Positions 1-9,074 are shown, counted from the stretch's first letter. The stretch: DNA of 64,000 nucleotides from Gymnodinialimonas phycosphaerae (GCF_019195455.1 NZ_JAIMBW010000001.1:3562001-3626000), one strand, 5' to 3'. The notes: generated from the sequence alone by a model not told the origin. Made by a program: numbers and translations.

Positions 1-256
1 TGATGCCCGCGTTGGCGACAACCACTTCGATCGGGCCGAGGTCCGCTTCGACCTGTTCGATGCCCGCCTTGGAGCTGTCGTAATCGGCCACGTTCCACTT
101 GTAGGTCTTGATGCCGGTTTCGTCGGTGAACTTCTTCGCGGCTTCATCGTTGCCCGCGTAGGTGGCGGCGACGGTGTAGCCGTCCGCTTGCAGGGCCTTG
201 GAAATGGCCTCGCCAATGCCTCGGCTGCCGCCGGTGACCAGTGCGACTCGTCCCAT
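1..256 (-). CDS. phbB: Acetoacetyl-CoA reductase, 5' part only (cut by window edge)
   Basis: NADPH-dependent reduction of acetoacetyl-CoA to 3-hydroxybutyryl-CoA in polyhydroxybutyrate synthesis. Only the first 85 residues lie in the window. They start MGRVALVTGGSRGIGEAI, the glycine-rich TGGSRGIG dinucleotide-binding motif of short-chain dehydrogenases, and end at VVVANAGI, the usual NAG motif. The start is supported by an AGGAGAG ribosome-binding site. It lies directly downstream of phbA on the same strand, the usual phbA-phbB pairing, which is why PhbB is preferred over FabG. The C-terminal half with the catalytic Tyr/Lys is outside the window. Confidence 0.92.
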   Translation of the reverse strand, partial: MGRVALVTGGSRGIGEAISKALQADGYTVAATYAGNDEAAKKFTDETGIKTYKWNVADYDSSKAGIEQVEADLGPIEVVVANAGI

Positions 257-288
257 GTCTCTCTCCTTATGGTGCTTAACTTTGTTAG

Positions 289-326
289 AAAAATAAAAAG
301 CCGCACGCAACTTTATTGCGCACGGC
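289..326 (-). terminator. Rho-independent terminator or attenuator between phbA and phbB
   Basis: In the minus-strand RNA, arms 326-316 and 310-300 form an 11-bp stem including two G.U pairs, with a 5-nt loop, followed by a U-rich run (complement of 289-299). Read on the plus strand, the two G.U pairs become C/A mismatches, so the hairpin favours the minus-strand transcript. It lies 18 bases after the phbA stop and before the phbB start. Confidence 0.7.
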
Positions 327-343
327 CTTCAATTTAGGTGTGA

Positions 344-1519
344 TCAGTCCCGCTCGACGCAGAGGGCGACACCCATGCCGCCACCGATGCACAGCGTGGC
401 GAGGCCTTTTTTGGCGTCGCGGCGCTGCATTTCGAACAGCAGCGTGTTCAGAACGCGGCAGCCGGAAGCGCCGATGGGGTGGCCGATGGCGATGGCGCCG
501 CCGTTCACGTTCACGATGGCCGGATCCCAGCCCATGTCCTTGTTCACGGCGCAGGCTTGCGCGGCGAAGGCTTCGTTCGCTTCCACGAGGTCCAGATCAT
601 CGACTGTCCAACCGGCTTTTTCCAGCGCCTTGCGGGACGCATAGATCGGGCCCACACCCATGATCGACGGGTCGAGGCCCGCGGTCGCGTAGGAGGCGAT
701 GCGCGCCAGCGGCTTGATCCCGCGCTTCTCGGCGTCATCGGCGGACATCAGCAGGGTGGCGGCAGCGCCGTCATTCAGGCCCGAGGCGTTGGCGGCGGTG
801 ACAGAGCCGTCCTTGGTGAAAGCGGGGCGCAGTTTCTGCATCGCTTCCATCGTGGCACCGTGGCGGATGTATTCGTCCTGATCGACGGTGATGTCGCCCT
901 TGCGGTTGGGCACGATCACCGAGCAGATCTCATCCACGAACTTGCCGGCCTTCTGGGCCGCTTCGGCCTTGTTTTGCGAGGCGACGGCGAATTCGTCCTG
1001 CTGTTCGCGGGAAATCTGCCATTTCTCGGCCACGTTCTCGGCGGTCTGACCCATGTGGTAGCCGTTGAAGGCGTCCCACAGGCCATCGCGGATCATCGTG
1101 TCGATATACTTCATGTCGCCCATCTTCTGGCCCGCGCGCAGCATGGCGGCGTGGGGGGACATGGACATGTTTTCCTGACCACCGGCGATAACGATCGAGG
1201 CATCGCCCAACATGATGTGCTGTGCGCCAAGGGCCACGGCACGCAGGCCGGAGCCGCAGACCTGGTTGATCGACCAGGCGGCGGATTCTTGCGGCAGGCC
1301 CGCGTTGATGTGGGCCTGGCGGGCCGGGTTCTGGCCCTGGGCGGCGGTGAGGACTTGGCCAAGGATCGTCTCGGACACGTCGGCCTTGTCGATACCGGCG
1401 CGCTCCACCACGGCTTCGATCACGGTTTTGCCGAGGTCATGGGCGGCGGTGTTGGCGAAAGAGCCGAGGAAGCTGCCAACCGGCGTGCGGGCGGCAGAAG
1501 CGATGACGACATTGGTCAT
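344..1519 (-). CDS. phbA: Acetyl-CoA C-acetyltransferase (beta-ketothiolase)
   Basis: Condenses two acetyl-CoA to acetoacetyl-CoA, the first step of polyhydroxybutyrate synthesis; cytoplasmic thiolase, 391 residues, normal length. The acyl-enzyme cysteine is in [10 protein letters not shown], the GHPIGASG block carries the catalytic His, and CIGGGMG near the C-terminus carries the second Cys. The start [15 protein letters not shown] is chosen over an upstream in-frame ATG at 1600 because it has a GGAAAGGA ribosome-binding site and matches the family N-terminus. phbB follows on the same strand after a terminator-like hairpin. Confidence 0.97.
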   Translation of the reverse strand: MTNVVIASAARTPVGSFLGSFANTAAHDLGKTVIEAVVERAGIDKADVSETILGQVLTAAQGQNPARQAHINAGLPQESAAWSINQVCGSGLRAVALGAQHIMLGDASIVIAGGQENMSMSPHAAMLRAGQKMGDMKYIDTMIRDGLWDAFNGYHMGQTAENVAEKWQISREQQDEFAVASQNKAEAAQKAGKFVDEICSVIVPNRKGDITVDQDEYIRHGATMEAMQKLRPAFTKDGSVTAANASGLNDGAAATLLMSADDAEKRGIKPLARIASYATAGLDPSIMGVGPIYASRKALEKAGWTVDDLDLVEANEAFAAQACAVNKDMGWDPAIVNVNGGAIAIGHPIGASGCRVLNTLLFEMQRRDAKKGLATLCIGGGMGVALCVERD

Positions 1520-1704
1520 GGGAAGTCCTTTCCTGTGCGCGCCGGGGGTCATGCAAGGCGTCCGACGCAGCGTATGAATTGCGCAGGTGATAGTGTGCAC
1601 GACACGTATAATTCAACGGACACGGTGTCTCAGGTAAGGATGAGGTGGCGGATATGCGCCTGCAGCATGGATCTTGACGCAGCGGAAGGTAGAGGCCGCA
1701 GTGT

Positions 1705-2535
1705 TCAGGCGCTGCGGACGATCTGGTTGGTATCCACGTCGGGCAATTTCATCGACGGGGCGCCGTAGTAGTAGCCTTGCAGGCAATCGACACCGGCGGC
1801 GGCAAGCCATTGCGCCTCTTCCGCGGTTTCGACCGATTCCGACACAACAAGCATGTCGAAATGCCGGGCGAGGCCGATGAGGGCTTCGGACAGGACTTGA
1901 TTGTCCGCATCTTCGGAAATGTTGCGCGTGAACTGACCGTCGATTTTCAGGATGTCGAAGTAGAACGTCTTGAAGTGGCGGAAGGCCGTATACCCCGCGC
2001 CGAAGTCGTCCAGCGCGAAGGTGATGCCCTTGTCTTGCAGGTCTTCCATGAAGATGGCCACGATCTCGGGCATGATCATGACCGAGCTTTCGGTGATCTC
2101 AAGGATCAGACGTTCAACCACCATGGGGTGGTCGCGCAGGCAGGTCCGAAGGATCTGCATCCAGCGTGGATACCCGACAGACCGGGCGGACATGTTGATC
2201 GACAGGCGCAATCCGGGATTATTGCGCAGGGCCTCAAGGCCGAAATGCAGGGCCGCGCAATCGATCTGGCGGCCGATATCCGTATCTTCCACGGCACCCA
2301 TGAAGTCGCGCGCGGGGATGACCCGGCCGGTTTCGTCGAGGATACGGATCAGCCCCTCGAAAAACGCGATGCCTTGCCCATCGGCGCGGACGATCGGTTG
2401 AAAGGCCAGCAGCGCATCGCCCCGCGCCAGGGCCTGCTGCACCATCGCCAAGGTGCCGCGATCCCTTTGGGTGACCGCTGCGTCAAGGGGACTTTCCAAT
2501 CCCGGTTCTATCGGTTCCACGCCAATGTCACGCAT
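1705..2535 (-). CDS. EAL-domain cyclic-di-GMP phosphodiesterase
   Basis: Single-domain EAL protein of 276 residues with no membrane segment or sensor domain visible. The signature is EGL rather than EAL (FFEGLIRI), a common variant. The other metal and substrate residues are visible: SINMSA (Asn), LEITES (Glu), ALDDFGAGY (two Asp), LKIDG (Lys), SESVE (Glu) and LQGYYYG (Gln). It is therefore predicted to hydrolyse c-di-GMP. The start MRDIGVEP is preferred over the upstream in-frame ATG at 2646, which would overlap tag on the other strand. The input signal cannot be inferred; a free-standing EAL protein could also be a degenerate receptor. Confidence 0.9.
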   Translation of the reverse strand: MRDIGVEPIEPGLESPLDAAVTQRDRGTLAMVQQALARGDALLAFQPIVRADGQGIAFFEGLIRILDETGRVIPARDFMGAVEDTDIGRQIDCAALHFGLEALRNNPGLRLSINMSARSVGYPRWMQILRTCLRDHPMVVERLILEITESSVMIMPEIVAIFMEDLQDKGITFALDDFGAGYTAFRHFKTFYFDILKIDGQFTRNISEDADNQVLSEALIGLARHFDMLVVSESVETAEEAQWLAAAGVDCLQGYYYGAPSMKLPDVDTNQIVRSA

Positions 2536-2635
2536 TGTGCAACTCCAATCACCCACTCGCTCTGGGTTGATGCCCTGAGTCTCTTTAAGGAAGGATGAAA
2601 TTCGCGATTTGCTTCGAATGCAGGGGAGTTTTGGA

Positions 2636-3244
2636 ATGACGGGCACAAGTGGTGATCGGGACGCGGGGCGGTGTGATTGGTGTGGGTCGGACCCCCTCTA
2701 CGTGGCCTATCACGATGAAGAATGGGGGGTGCCCGAATACGACAGCCGGGCGCTGTGGGAAAAGCTGGTGCTTGACGGGTTCCAGGCGGGGCTGGCGTGG
2801 ATCACGATCCTGCGCAAGAGGGACGCCTTTCGCGCGGCTTTCGAGGACTTTGACCCAGAGGTCATCGCGCACTGGGGCGAGGCCGACGTTCAGCGCTTGC
2901 TGGGGAATGCGGGCATCGTGCGCCACAGGGGCAAGATCGAGGCGGCGATCACCAACGCCCAGGCCTGGATCGCGATGGAAGAGCGCGGCGGGTTTGATCG
3001 GTTCATTTGGGATTACGTCGATGGGGTGCCGCTGAAAAACACCTTCCAGTCGATGGCGGATGTGCCGCCGTCCACGGAAATGAGCGCGCGCATGTCGAAG
3101 GACCTCAAGAAGGCGGGGTTCAAGTTCTGTGGCCCGACGATCGTTTATGCCTGGCTAGAGGCAACCGGCGTGGTGAACGACCATTTGGTGGGCTGCTTCC
3201 GGCATGACGCGGTGACGGAGATGGCCCGCGAGCAAGGGGCATGA
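2636..3244 (+). CDS. tag: DNA-3-methyladenine glycosylase I
   Basis: Excises 3-methyladenine from alkylated DNA in base-excision repair. The protein of 202 residues has the zinc-binding set of the Tag family: Cys in RCDWCG, His in YHDEEWG, and the C-terminal His/Cys in NDHLVGCFRH. The start at 2636 is chosen because AGGGGAG lies at proper spacing; an ATG at 2609 is possible but overlaps the divergent EAL gene's leader more. It is transcribed away from the EAL gene and faces the TlpA-like gene at its 3' end. Confidence 0.95.
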   Translation: MTGTSGDRDAGRCDWCGSDPLYVAYHDEEWGVPEYDSRALWEKLVLDGFQAGLAWITILRKRDAFRAAFEDFDPEVIAHWGEADVQRLLGNAGIVRHRGKIEAAITNAQAWIAMEERGGFDRFIWDYVDGVPLKNTFQSMADVPPSTEMSARMSKDLKKAGFKFCGPTIVYAWLEATGVVNDHLVGCFRHDAVTEMAREQGA

Positions 3245-3264
3245 TGGACGAACGGCCCCCGTGA

Positions 3265-3837
3265 TCAACTGCCAGATGCCATGATCGCCTGCAGCATCGC
3301 AATCGCCTCGGGCGAATCCCAGTGGGCATCGCCACGCAAGCGGGCAATCTCTTGGCCTTCCGGGTCGAGGACCAACGTGATCGGCAAGCCAAAAATCCCC
3401 ATCTCGCGCGCGATTTGTTGATTGATGTCGCGGTGTTGCGGCAAGGAGGTCACGCCCTCTTCCTCAAAGAACCGCCGGATGGCTTGCGGCGGGTTGCGCC
3501 CCGTGGCCAGCGTCACGACCTGAAAGGTGTCGCCGCCCATCTGGTCCTGCAGGCGTTGCAGCGAGGGCATTTCCTCGCGGCAGGGCGCACACCAGGTGGC
3601 CCAGAAGTTCAGCAGCACATACTGCCCCGCGTAATCCGAAAGGGCGCCTTCCGTCTCGTCTGCTTGCACATAGGGAAGCGCGGACGTCGTGACCGGATCC
3701 GCATGGATCACCAACCCGCGCATCTCACCCACCTGTAGCGCGGACAGATCTTGCGCCGACGCCTGTAGTGTCATGGCAGCATTTGCACCAAGGCTTGCGG
3801 CGATGTAAGCGGCGGTAAGTAGAATTTTGCGGACCAT
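3265..3837 (-). CDS. TlpA-like thiol:disulfide oxidoreductase, exported
   Basis: Thioredoxin-fold protein of 190 residues with an N-terminal hydrophobic export signal ([20 protein letters not shown]). The active site WCAPC has Cys83 and Cys86 within [14 protein letters not shown], and the cis-Pro loop is GLPITLVLD. Such proteins act in the periplasm as reductants, for example in cytochrome c maturation; the target here is unknown. The start at 3837 has an AAGGAA ribosome-binding site. It is divergent from argH with only about 30 bases between the two starts, an arrangement often seen in Rhodobacterales genomes (recalled, not checked). Confidence 0.87.
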   Translation of the reverse strand: MVRKILLTAAYIAASLGANAAMTLQASAQDLSALQVGEMRGLVIHADPVTTSALPYVQADETEGALSDYAGQYVLLNFWATWCAPCREEMPSLQRLQDQMGGDTFQVVTLATGRNPPQAIRRFFEEEGVTSLPQHRDINQQIAREMGIFGLPITLVLDPEGQEIARLRGDAHWDSPEAIAMLQAIMASGS

Positions 3838-3868
3838 CTTGGTTCCTTTGAGAGACAGGACATTAGAC

Positions 3869-5281
3869 ATGAGCGGTACGGGTTCCACCAACGACGCGAC
3901 AAAAGCCAACACCATGTGGGGCGGCCGGTTCGCCGCTGGTCCCGATGCGATCATGGAGGCAATTAATGCCTCGATCTCATTTGACCAGAGAATGGCGCGC
4001 CAGGACATCGAAGGCTCCCGTGCCCATGCGGCCATGTTGGCCGCGACAGGCATCGTGGACGGTAGCGATGTCGAGGCGATCCGGGAAGGCCTGCTCACGG
4101 TCTTGTCAGAGATCGAGGGCGGGACGTTCACCTATTCCGCCGCGCTGGAAGACATCCACATGAATGTGGAGTCTCGCCTGACCGAAATCGTCGGCCCGGC
4201 CGCCGGACGTCTGCACACGGCACGCTCGCGCAATGACCAGGTCGCTACCGACTTCAAGCTGTGGGTGCGTGACCAGATGGACGCCGCCATCACCGGGATC
4301 GAGGCGCTTCAGCGGGCGCTGTTGGGCCAGGCCGAGGCCGGGGCCGATTGGGTCATGCCCGGCTTTACTCACCTGCAAACTGCGCAACCCGTGACCTGGG
4401 GCCACCACATGATGGCCTATGTCGAGATGTTGGGCCGCGACGCCTCGCGCTTCCGCGATGCACGCACGCGGATGAACACATCGCCGCTGGGGGCCGCTGC
4501 CCTTGCCGGCACCTCTTTCCCGATTGACCGGGACATGACGTCCAAGGCGCTTGGCTTCGACCGCCCCGCCGCGAACTCCCTCGATGCCGTGGCGGATCGC
4601 GATTTCGCGTTGGAGTTCCTGTCGGCTGCCTCCATCTGCGCCATGCACCTGTCGCGCTTTGCCGAAGAGCTGGTGATCTGGTCGTCGGCCCAATTCCGTT
4701 TCGTGGCTTTGTCTGACCGGTTCTCGACCGGATCGTCGATCATGCCGCAGAAGAAGAACCCCGACGCGGCAGAGTTGATCCGCGCCAAGATTGGGCGGAT
4801 CTTCGGGGCCAATGTGGCGCTGATGACGGTGATGAAGGGGCTTCCGCTGGCCTATTCCAAGGACATGCAGGAAGACAAGGAACAGACGTTTGATGCCGCC
4901 GACAACCTGATGCTGGCATTGGCCGCGATGGAAGGCATGGTGCGCGACATGGAGGCAAATGTAGCGTCCCTTGAGGCCGCCGCCGCCAGCGGGTTCTCTA
5001 CCGCCACGGATCTTGCCGATTGGCTGGTGCGGACGCTGGATATGCCGTTCCGGGAGGCGCACCACGTGACAGGCAGCCTTGTGAAGCTGGCCGAGGACAA
5101 GGGCTGTGATCTGCCGGACCTGACGCTGGCGGACATGCGATCAGTTCATGGGGACATCACGCAAGCCGTGTTCGATGTGCTGGGCGTGCACAACTCTGTC
5201 GCCTCGCGCGTGTCCTACGGGGGCACTGCGCCGGTTCGGGTGCGCGAGCAGATCGCACAGTGGCGGGCGGAACTGGGTTAG
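3869..5281 (+). CDS. argH: Argininosuccinate lyase
   Basis: Last step of arginine synthesis: argininosuccinate to arginine plus fumarate. It is 470 residues, usual length. The fumarase/aspartase superfamily signature [11 protein letters not shown] is present, as are the MWGGRF N-terminal motif and [11 protein letters not shown]. The start MSGTGSTN is chosen for an AGACAGGA ribosome-binding site; the ATG at 3827 would overlap the divergent tlpA-like gene. A small lipoprotein gene follows after about 80 bases. Confidence 0.98.
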   Translation: MSGTGSTNDATKANTMWGGRFAAGPDAIMEAINASISFDQRMARQDIEGSRAHAAMLAATGIVDGSDVEAIREGLLTVLSEIEGGTFTYSAALEDIHMNVESRLTEIVGPAAGRLHTARSRNDQVATDFKLWVRDQMDAAITGIEALQRALLGQAEAGADWVMPGFTHLQTAQPVTWGHHMMAYVEMLGRDASRFRDARTRMNTSPLGAAALAGTSFPIDRDMTSKALGFDRPAANSLDAVADRDFALEFLSAASICAMHLSRFAEELVIWSSAQFRFVALSDRFSTGSSIMPQKKNPDAAELIRAKIGRIFGANVALMTVMKGLPLAYSKDMQEDKEQTFDAADNLMLALAAMEGMVRDMEANVASLEAAAASGFSTATDLADWLVRTLDMPFREAHHVTGSLVKLAEDKGCDLPDLTLADMRSVHGDITQAVFDVLGVHNSVASRVSYGGTAPVRVREQIAQWRAELG

Positions 5282-5364
5282 GCGCAGGCTTGCCGACACG
5301 GGACCTTCCCGCTGGACAGGCGGCGCAAAGCGGCTGACACTACGGGATTTGAAGGAGGCCCCCC

Positions 5365-5508
5365 ATGCGGTATCTCGCAATTCTGTCGATCCTGATCCTT
5401 ACCGCCTGCGGTGTGGATGGTGAACCCGAGCGGCCCGAGCGCGCAGCACCGGTCGCCGGCCTGTCGATCAGCGGAACGGCTGAAATCGGTATCTCTGGTT
5501 CGTTGTAG
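5365..5508 (+). CDS. Small lipoprotein downstream of argH (LptM-like candidate)
   Basis: A 47-residue protein starting MRYLAILSILILTACGVDGE: a short signal peptide ending in the lipobox LTAC, followed by a Pro/Glu/Arg-rich stretch and a Gly/Ser-rich tail. A GAAGGAGG ribosome-binding site precedes the ATG. Tiny lipoproteins of this kind sit between argH and lysA in many Proteobacteria and are grouped with LptM/YifL, which helps mature the LPS translocon (family knowledge). Here lysA does not follow; greA comes next. Assignment to LptM rests on size, lipobox and position only. Confidence 0.78.
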   Translation: MRYLAILSILILTACGVDGEPERPERAAPVAGLSISGTAEIGISGSL

Positions 5509-5627
5509 GGGCTTGCCCGCAATCCCAGTTGATCCGGCGCGCATTCGCGCCTAACGTTCCCTTATCCCGGCATGGCCCTGCGCTTCGCCGGGTTTTCATT
5601 TGCTCTCGTTTCGCAAGGCACTGACCG

Positions 5628-6098
5628 ATGGAAAAGATCCCCATGACACCGAAGGGCCTGGAGGCCATGAACGGTGAACTCAAGCAGCTCAAGAGTATCG
5701 AGCGTCCGGCGATCATCAAGGCGATCGCGGAAGCGCGCGAGCATGGCGACCTTTCCGAGAACGCGGAGTATCATTCCGCGAAAGAGAAGCAGTCCTTCAT
5801 CGAGGGGCGGATCAAAGAGCTTGAGGGATCGATCTCGCTGGCGCAGGTGATTGATCCGGCGACCCTGTCGGGGGCAATCAAATTCGGTGCGACCGTTAAT
5901 CTGGTCGACGAAGAGACCGAGGAAGAGAAGACCTACATGATCGTGGGGGAGGCCGAGGCCGATATTCACAAAGGCCTGCTCAACATCAAATCCCCCCTCG
6001 CCCGCGCCTTGATCGGCAAGGAAGAGGGCGATAGCGTTGAGGTGCGCACGCCTGGTGGGGCCAAGTCGTACGAAATCGTCAAGATTTCCTATGTTTGA
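5628..6098 (+). CDS. greA: Transcription elongation factor GreA
   Basis: Rescues backtracked RNA polymerase by stimulating transcript cleavage through the secondary channel. The 156-residue protein is normal length: an N-terminal coiled coil with the acidic tip [14 protein letters not shown], then a C-terminal FKBP-like domain ending [10 protein letters not shown]. The start [10 protein letters not shown] fits the family. It is preceded by about 120 bases without a gene and followed 42 bases later by a membrane protein on the same strand. Confidence 0.97.
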   Translation: MEKIPMTPKGLEAMNGELKQLKSIERPAIIKAIAEAREHGDLSENAEYHSAKEKQSFIEGRIKELEGSISLAQVIDPATLSGAIKFGATVNLVDEETEEEKTYMIVGEAEADIHKGLLNIKSPLARALIGKEEGDSVEVRTPGGAKSYEIVKISYV

Positions 6099-6140
6099 GG
6101 CCTTTGCCAAGCCGCCTGCCATGACCGTCCGCCGACCGAG

Positions 6141-7190
6141 ATGACAAAGACGATGCCGTCTTCTGATCCAACACCGCCGCCTCAAGCCACGCCGACGGCC
6201 CTTGACCTCGGTCTTTATGCCCGTGCCGAGGCCGGACCCCGTGTCACGGTGATCGAGGTCGTGGCGATTGCCGTGTCGATCCTGTGGATCGTCGCGGTGA
6301 TTTTCCTGGGCCTCGCGAGTGCGGAGGGGGAAGATACCGCAAGCGGATTATCGCGGTTGCTGTCGATCCTGGCGGTCATTCTTCCTCTGGCCTTGATCTG
6401 GGTGGCGGCCATGGCCGCGCGGACGGCGCGGGCCCTGCGACAGGAAGCGGCGCGCCTTCAGGCCTCGATCGACGCAATGCGGGCGGCTTATGTGGAGCAA
6501 CAACAGCGCCAGTCGATGGAGATGAAGCCGGATCTTGTCCAGAAGCTGGATGATCTGATGGCCGCACAACAGGCGGCGGACACGAAGCTGGCGACCTTCA
6601 CCTCGCTGCGCGTGGTGGACCCGGCAGAGGTCCGGGCTGCGGTGCCGCCCGTCCTGGCCGAGATTGACGCGGCACAACCGCAACCGGCCTTGGGCCTCGT
6701 GCAAGAGGTCGCGGCTGAGCCGATTTCAGTGGCGGATTTCATCAGGGCCCTGAATTTCCCCGAAAATGAGCACGACAAGGAGGGATTTCGCACCCTGCGC
6801 CGGGCCTTGGAAGATCGCGCGACAGAGCGGTTGATCCGTGCCTCTCAAGACGTCCTGACGCTTCTGTCGCAAGACGGGATTTACATGGATGACCTGCGGC
6901 CTGATCGCTCCAAATCCGAGGTCTGGCGGCGGTTCGCGAAGGGCGAACGGGGTCGCCCGATTGCGGCCTTGGGCGGAATTCACGACCGATCCTCGCTGGT
7001 GTTGGCAGCGGGCCGAATGCGTAAGGATCCGGTCTTCCGCGATGCCGTGCACCACTTCCTGCGCCATTTCGACCGGACCTTCATGGAGTTCGAGAAAAAC
7101 GCAAGCGACGAAGAAATTGCGCATCTGGCTGATACCCGCACCGCGCGCGCCTTCATGCTTCTGGGGCGTGTGACCGGCACTTTCGACTGA
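6141..7190 (+). CDS. Unrecognised membrane protein with coiled-coil segment
   Basis: I do not recognise this 349-residue protein. It has a Pro/Thr-rich N-terminus (to about 25), two membrane segments at about 40-60 (VVAIAVSILWIVAVIFLGL) and 72-92 (LLSILAVILPLALIWVAA), then a long Ala/Gln/Glu-rich helical, probably coiled-coil stretch (about 95-150), and a soluble C-terminal domain (about 195-349) that includes a predicted globular region around DLRPDRSKSEVWRRFAKG. The topology suggests both termini in the cytoplasm. Its last two codons and TGA stop lie inside the first copy of a 17-bp tandem repeat. It may share transcription with greA. Confidence 0.8.
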   Translation: MTKTMPSSDPTPPPQATPTALDLGLYARAEAGPRVTVIEVVAIAVSILWIVAVIFLGLASAEGEDTASGLSRLLSILAVILPLALIWVAAMAARTARALRQEAARLQASIDAMRAAYVEQQQRQSMEMKPDLVQKLDDLMAAQQAADTKLATFTSLRVVDPAEVRAAVPPVLAEIDAAQPQPALGLVQEVAAEPISVADFIRALNFPENEHDKEGFRTLRRALEDRATERLIRASQDVLTLLSQDGIYMDDLRPDRSKSEVWRRFAKGERGRPIAALGGIHDRSSLVLAAGRMRKDPVFRDAVHHFLRHFDRTFMEFEKNASDEEIAHLADTRTARAFMLLGRVTGTFD

Positions 7191-7319
7191 CGGGCACCAT
7201 CGACTGACGCGCACCATCGACTGACGCGCACCATCGACTGACGCGCACCATCGACTGACGCGCACCATCGACTGACGCGCACCATCGACTGACGCGCACC
7301 ATCGACTGACGCGCAACAA
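7184..7319. repeat. 17-bp tandem repeat, eight copies
   Basis: Eight head-to-tail copies of CGACTGACGCGCACCAT from 7184 to 7319. The first copy has one change (CGG for CGC) and the last ends CAACAA instead of CACCAT; the six middle copies are identical. The unit contains TGA, and the stop codon of the upstream gene is the one in copy 1. The unit length is not a multiple of three, and there is no spacer, so the array is neither coding nor CRISPR. Confidence 0.97.
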
Positions 7320-7382
7320 GATCCTTCGAAGGATCTTGCGAAATTCCTTGCAAGGAATTTGTAAAAGCCTTGCAAGGCTTTT
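7317..7382. repeat. Three consecutive perfect palindromes with a common skeleton
   Basis: Palindromes at 7318-7337 (22 bp if 7317 and 7338 are included), 7341-7360 and 7363-7382, each a perfect 20-bp inverted repeat. All follow AA-NNN-CCTT-NN-AAGG-NNN-TT, with the NNN triplets differing but complementary between arms. The third is followed by TTT on the plus strand and lies just before the 3' end of the TRIC gene, so the block may also terminate transcription from both sides. Confidence 0.95.
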
Positions 7383-7388
7383 TGGTGC

Positions 7389-8012
7389 CTAGGCCCGCGG
7401 TGGGCGCGGTTTGTAGACCGGCAAGCGCCACCCAAACAGTAGTGACCCTGCGCGCAGACCAAAGGTCGTGGCGATGCATGCTACCGTGGTCCAGATCGTC
7501 CCATCTGCCAGAAGCGACGCGATGAGGGCCGCCCCGGCGCCTGCGACAGCGGCGGTGACGTAGAGCTCTCCCTGTTTCAACACCAGCGGAACTTCGTTTG
7601 CCACCACGTCCCGCATCAGGCCACCGAAGGTGCCTGTGGCGACGCCCATGACCAGGACCACACCGGTGCCGACCTCCATGCTGCGGGCCACGGACACGCC
7701 GGCCGCGACGGCAATTGCAAGCGCCGCGGCATCCAGCCAGATCAGCCATTTCAAGCGGCTTTCCACGAGGTGGGCCGTGAAAAACACCAGCACCGCTGCG
7801 CCCGTGGCGATGGCCAGGGGCGTGGCGTCGGCGATCCAGAACACGGGATCGCGGTCCAGCAGGAGGTCGCGCAAAGTGCCGCCGCCCACCGCCGTGAGCG
7901 CGGCAAAGAAGATGAAACCCACGACATCAAGTTGCGCCCGGGAGGCCGCCAAGGCTCCGGTCAGGGCGAAGATCAGCACTGAGGCGTTGTCGAGCGTCAG
8001 GGCGAGGGTCAT
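7389..8012 (-). CDS. Trimeric intracellular cation (TRIC) channel family membrane protein
   Basis: A 207-residue inner-membrane protein built from two homologous halves of the UPF0126/TRIC fold, with about seven hydrophobic segments. Each half has the conserved glycine/Arg-Asp motif: VGGGTLRDLLLDRDPVFW in the first and FGGLMRDVVANEVPLVL in the second. Bacterial TRIC proteins conduct K+/Na+ (family knowledge); the physiological ion here is not known. It is the last gene of a minus-strand run (DUF3429, methyltransferase, rnhA, TRIC), 11 bases after rnhA. Confidence 0.92.
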   Translation of the reverse strand: MTLALTLDNASVLIFALTGALAASRAQLDVVGFIFFAALTAVGGGTLRDLLLDRDPVFWIADATPLAIATGAAVLVFFTAHLVESRLKWLIWLDAAALAIAVAAGVSVARSMEVGTGVVLVMGVATGTFGGLMRDVVANEVPLVLKQGELYVTAAVAGAGAALIASLLADGTIWTTVACIATTFGLRAGSLLFGWRLPVYKPRPPRA

Positions 8013-8023
8013 CGGAGGCTCAT

Positions 8024-8488
8024 TCAGCTCCGCTTGCCCGGCTTGAACGGCGCCATTCCGGCGCGGGCCAATTCATCGGCACGCTCGTTGCCCTCATGCC
8101 CTGCGTGTCCCTTGATCCACTCCCACGTCACGTCGTGCCGCGCCTGCGCGGCGTCCAGCCGTTGCCACAGGTCGACGTTCTTCACCGGCTTTTTGGTCGA
8201 GGTCTTCCAGCCGTTGCGTTTCCAGCCGTGCATCCAGCCGGTGATGCCGTTTTTCACGTAGGCGCTGTCGGTGATCACCGTCAGTTTGGAGGGTCTCTCC
8301 AGCGCCTCCAGCGCGGAAATCGCGGCCAGGAGTTCCATGCGATTGTTGGTCGTGTCGGCCTCGCCGCCCTTTAACTCGCGCTCCTTCAGGATCTTGTCAC
8401 CGTCCTTGGCGCGCATCAGCGCTCCCCATCCGCCGGGGCCGGGATTGCCGGAGCAGGCGCCGTCCGTGTAGGCGACGAGATCAGGCAT
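8024..8488 (-). CDS. rnhA: Ribonuclease HI
   Basis: Degrades the RNA strand of RNA-DNA hybrids. At 154 residues it is the standard size. The four catalytic acids are visible: Asp9 ([16 protein letters not shown]), Glu52 (NRMELLAAI), Asp74 (VITDSAYV) and Asp138 (NERADELA). The basic protrusion ([16 protein letters not shown]) is present, as in the E. coli enzyme. The gene overlaps the end of the upstream methyltransferase gene by 8 bases, so the two are likely co-translated. Confidence 0.97.
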   Translation of the reverse strand: MPDLVAYTDGACSGNPGPGGWGALMRAKDGDKILKERELKGGEADTTNNRMELLAAISALEALERPSKLTVITDSAYVKNGITGWMHGWKRNGWKTSTKKPVKNVDLWQRLDAAQARHDVTWEWIKGHAGHEGNERADELARAGMAPFKPGKRS

Positions 8489-9074
8489 CGGCTGTCGCGA
8501 TCATCAAGGCGTAGCTGTCATCAGAGCCCGCTAGACCCTTTCCCCTGCCGGTCACACAGTCGGTCACGGTCAGGCCTGCGTCCGTGAGCATCCCCTGCAA
8601 TGCGTCCACAGAGAAGTAGCTGTAGAACCGACCCAGATTATCGCGCGCTTCCCCGTCACCGGTTTTCATGCCGAGGAAGAACACGCCCCCGGGCGTCAGG
8701 CTTTGGGCCAGCCGCAAGATGTGGCTTTGCACCGCGTCGCGTGGGGCATGCAACAGGCTGAAGCTCGCCCAGATCCCGTCGTACTGCGTGGCACCCGGCA
8801 GATCCTCGAACAGCGCGCGGCGGGCGGGAACACCAAGCGCAACAGCGGCATCCACAAAGGCCGGGGTCGCATCGATCGCATCGACCCGTAGGCCATGATC
8901 CATCAGCCGTTTCGCCTGATCCCCGGGCCCGCAACCCAAGTCAAGGACCAGCCCGCCGTCGCAAACCTTGGAAGCAAAAGCGTCCAGAAAATCCACATGG
9001 TCGGGCGACATCGGCGCGGCGCGGTACCGCTCGACGGCGGCCCCGTAGACGGAGATGGTCTGGTGATCAATCAT
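8481..9074 (-). CDS. Class I SAM-dependent methyltransferase
   Basis: A 197-residue Rossmann-fold methyltransferase. Motif I is [15 protein letters not shown], followed by an acidic motif II (VDAIDAT) and a motif resembling [10 protein letters not shown]. The substrate cannot be told. The start [11 protein letters not shown] overlaps the DUF3429 stop (ATGA), which supports this start over the longer in-frame extension to 9266. It sits between DUF3429 and rnhA in a tightly overlapping cluster. Confidence 0.88.
   Translation of the reverse strand: MIDHQTISVYGAAVERYRAAPMSPDHVDFLDAFASKVCDGGLVLDLGCGPGDQAKRLMDHGLRVDAIDATPAFVDAAVALGVPARRALFEDLPGATQYDGIWASFSLLHAPRDAVQSHILRLAQSLTPGGVFFLGMKTGDGEARDNLGRFYSYFSVDALQGMLTDAGLTVTDCVTGRGKGLAGSDDSYALMIATADA

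Noticed and set aside
479..1768. 429-residue plus-strand frame opposite phbA
   Set aside because: Antisense shadow of phbA; His/Gly-rich, no motif.
7184..7319. CRISPR array
   Set aside because: Units are 17 bp head-to-tail with no spacers and no cas genes nearby.
6726..7462. Minus-strand frames with VSRWCASVDGAR-type repeats
   Set aside because: Created by reading through the 17-bp array, whose length is not a multiple of three; so the repeats arise in every frame.
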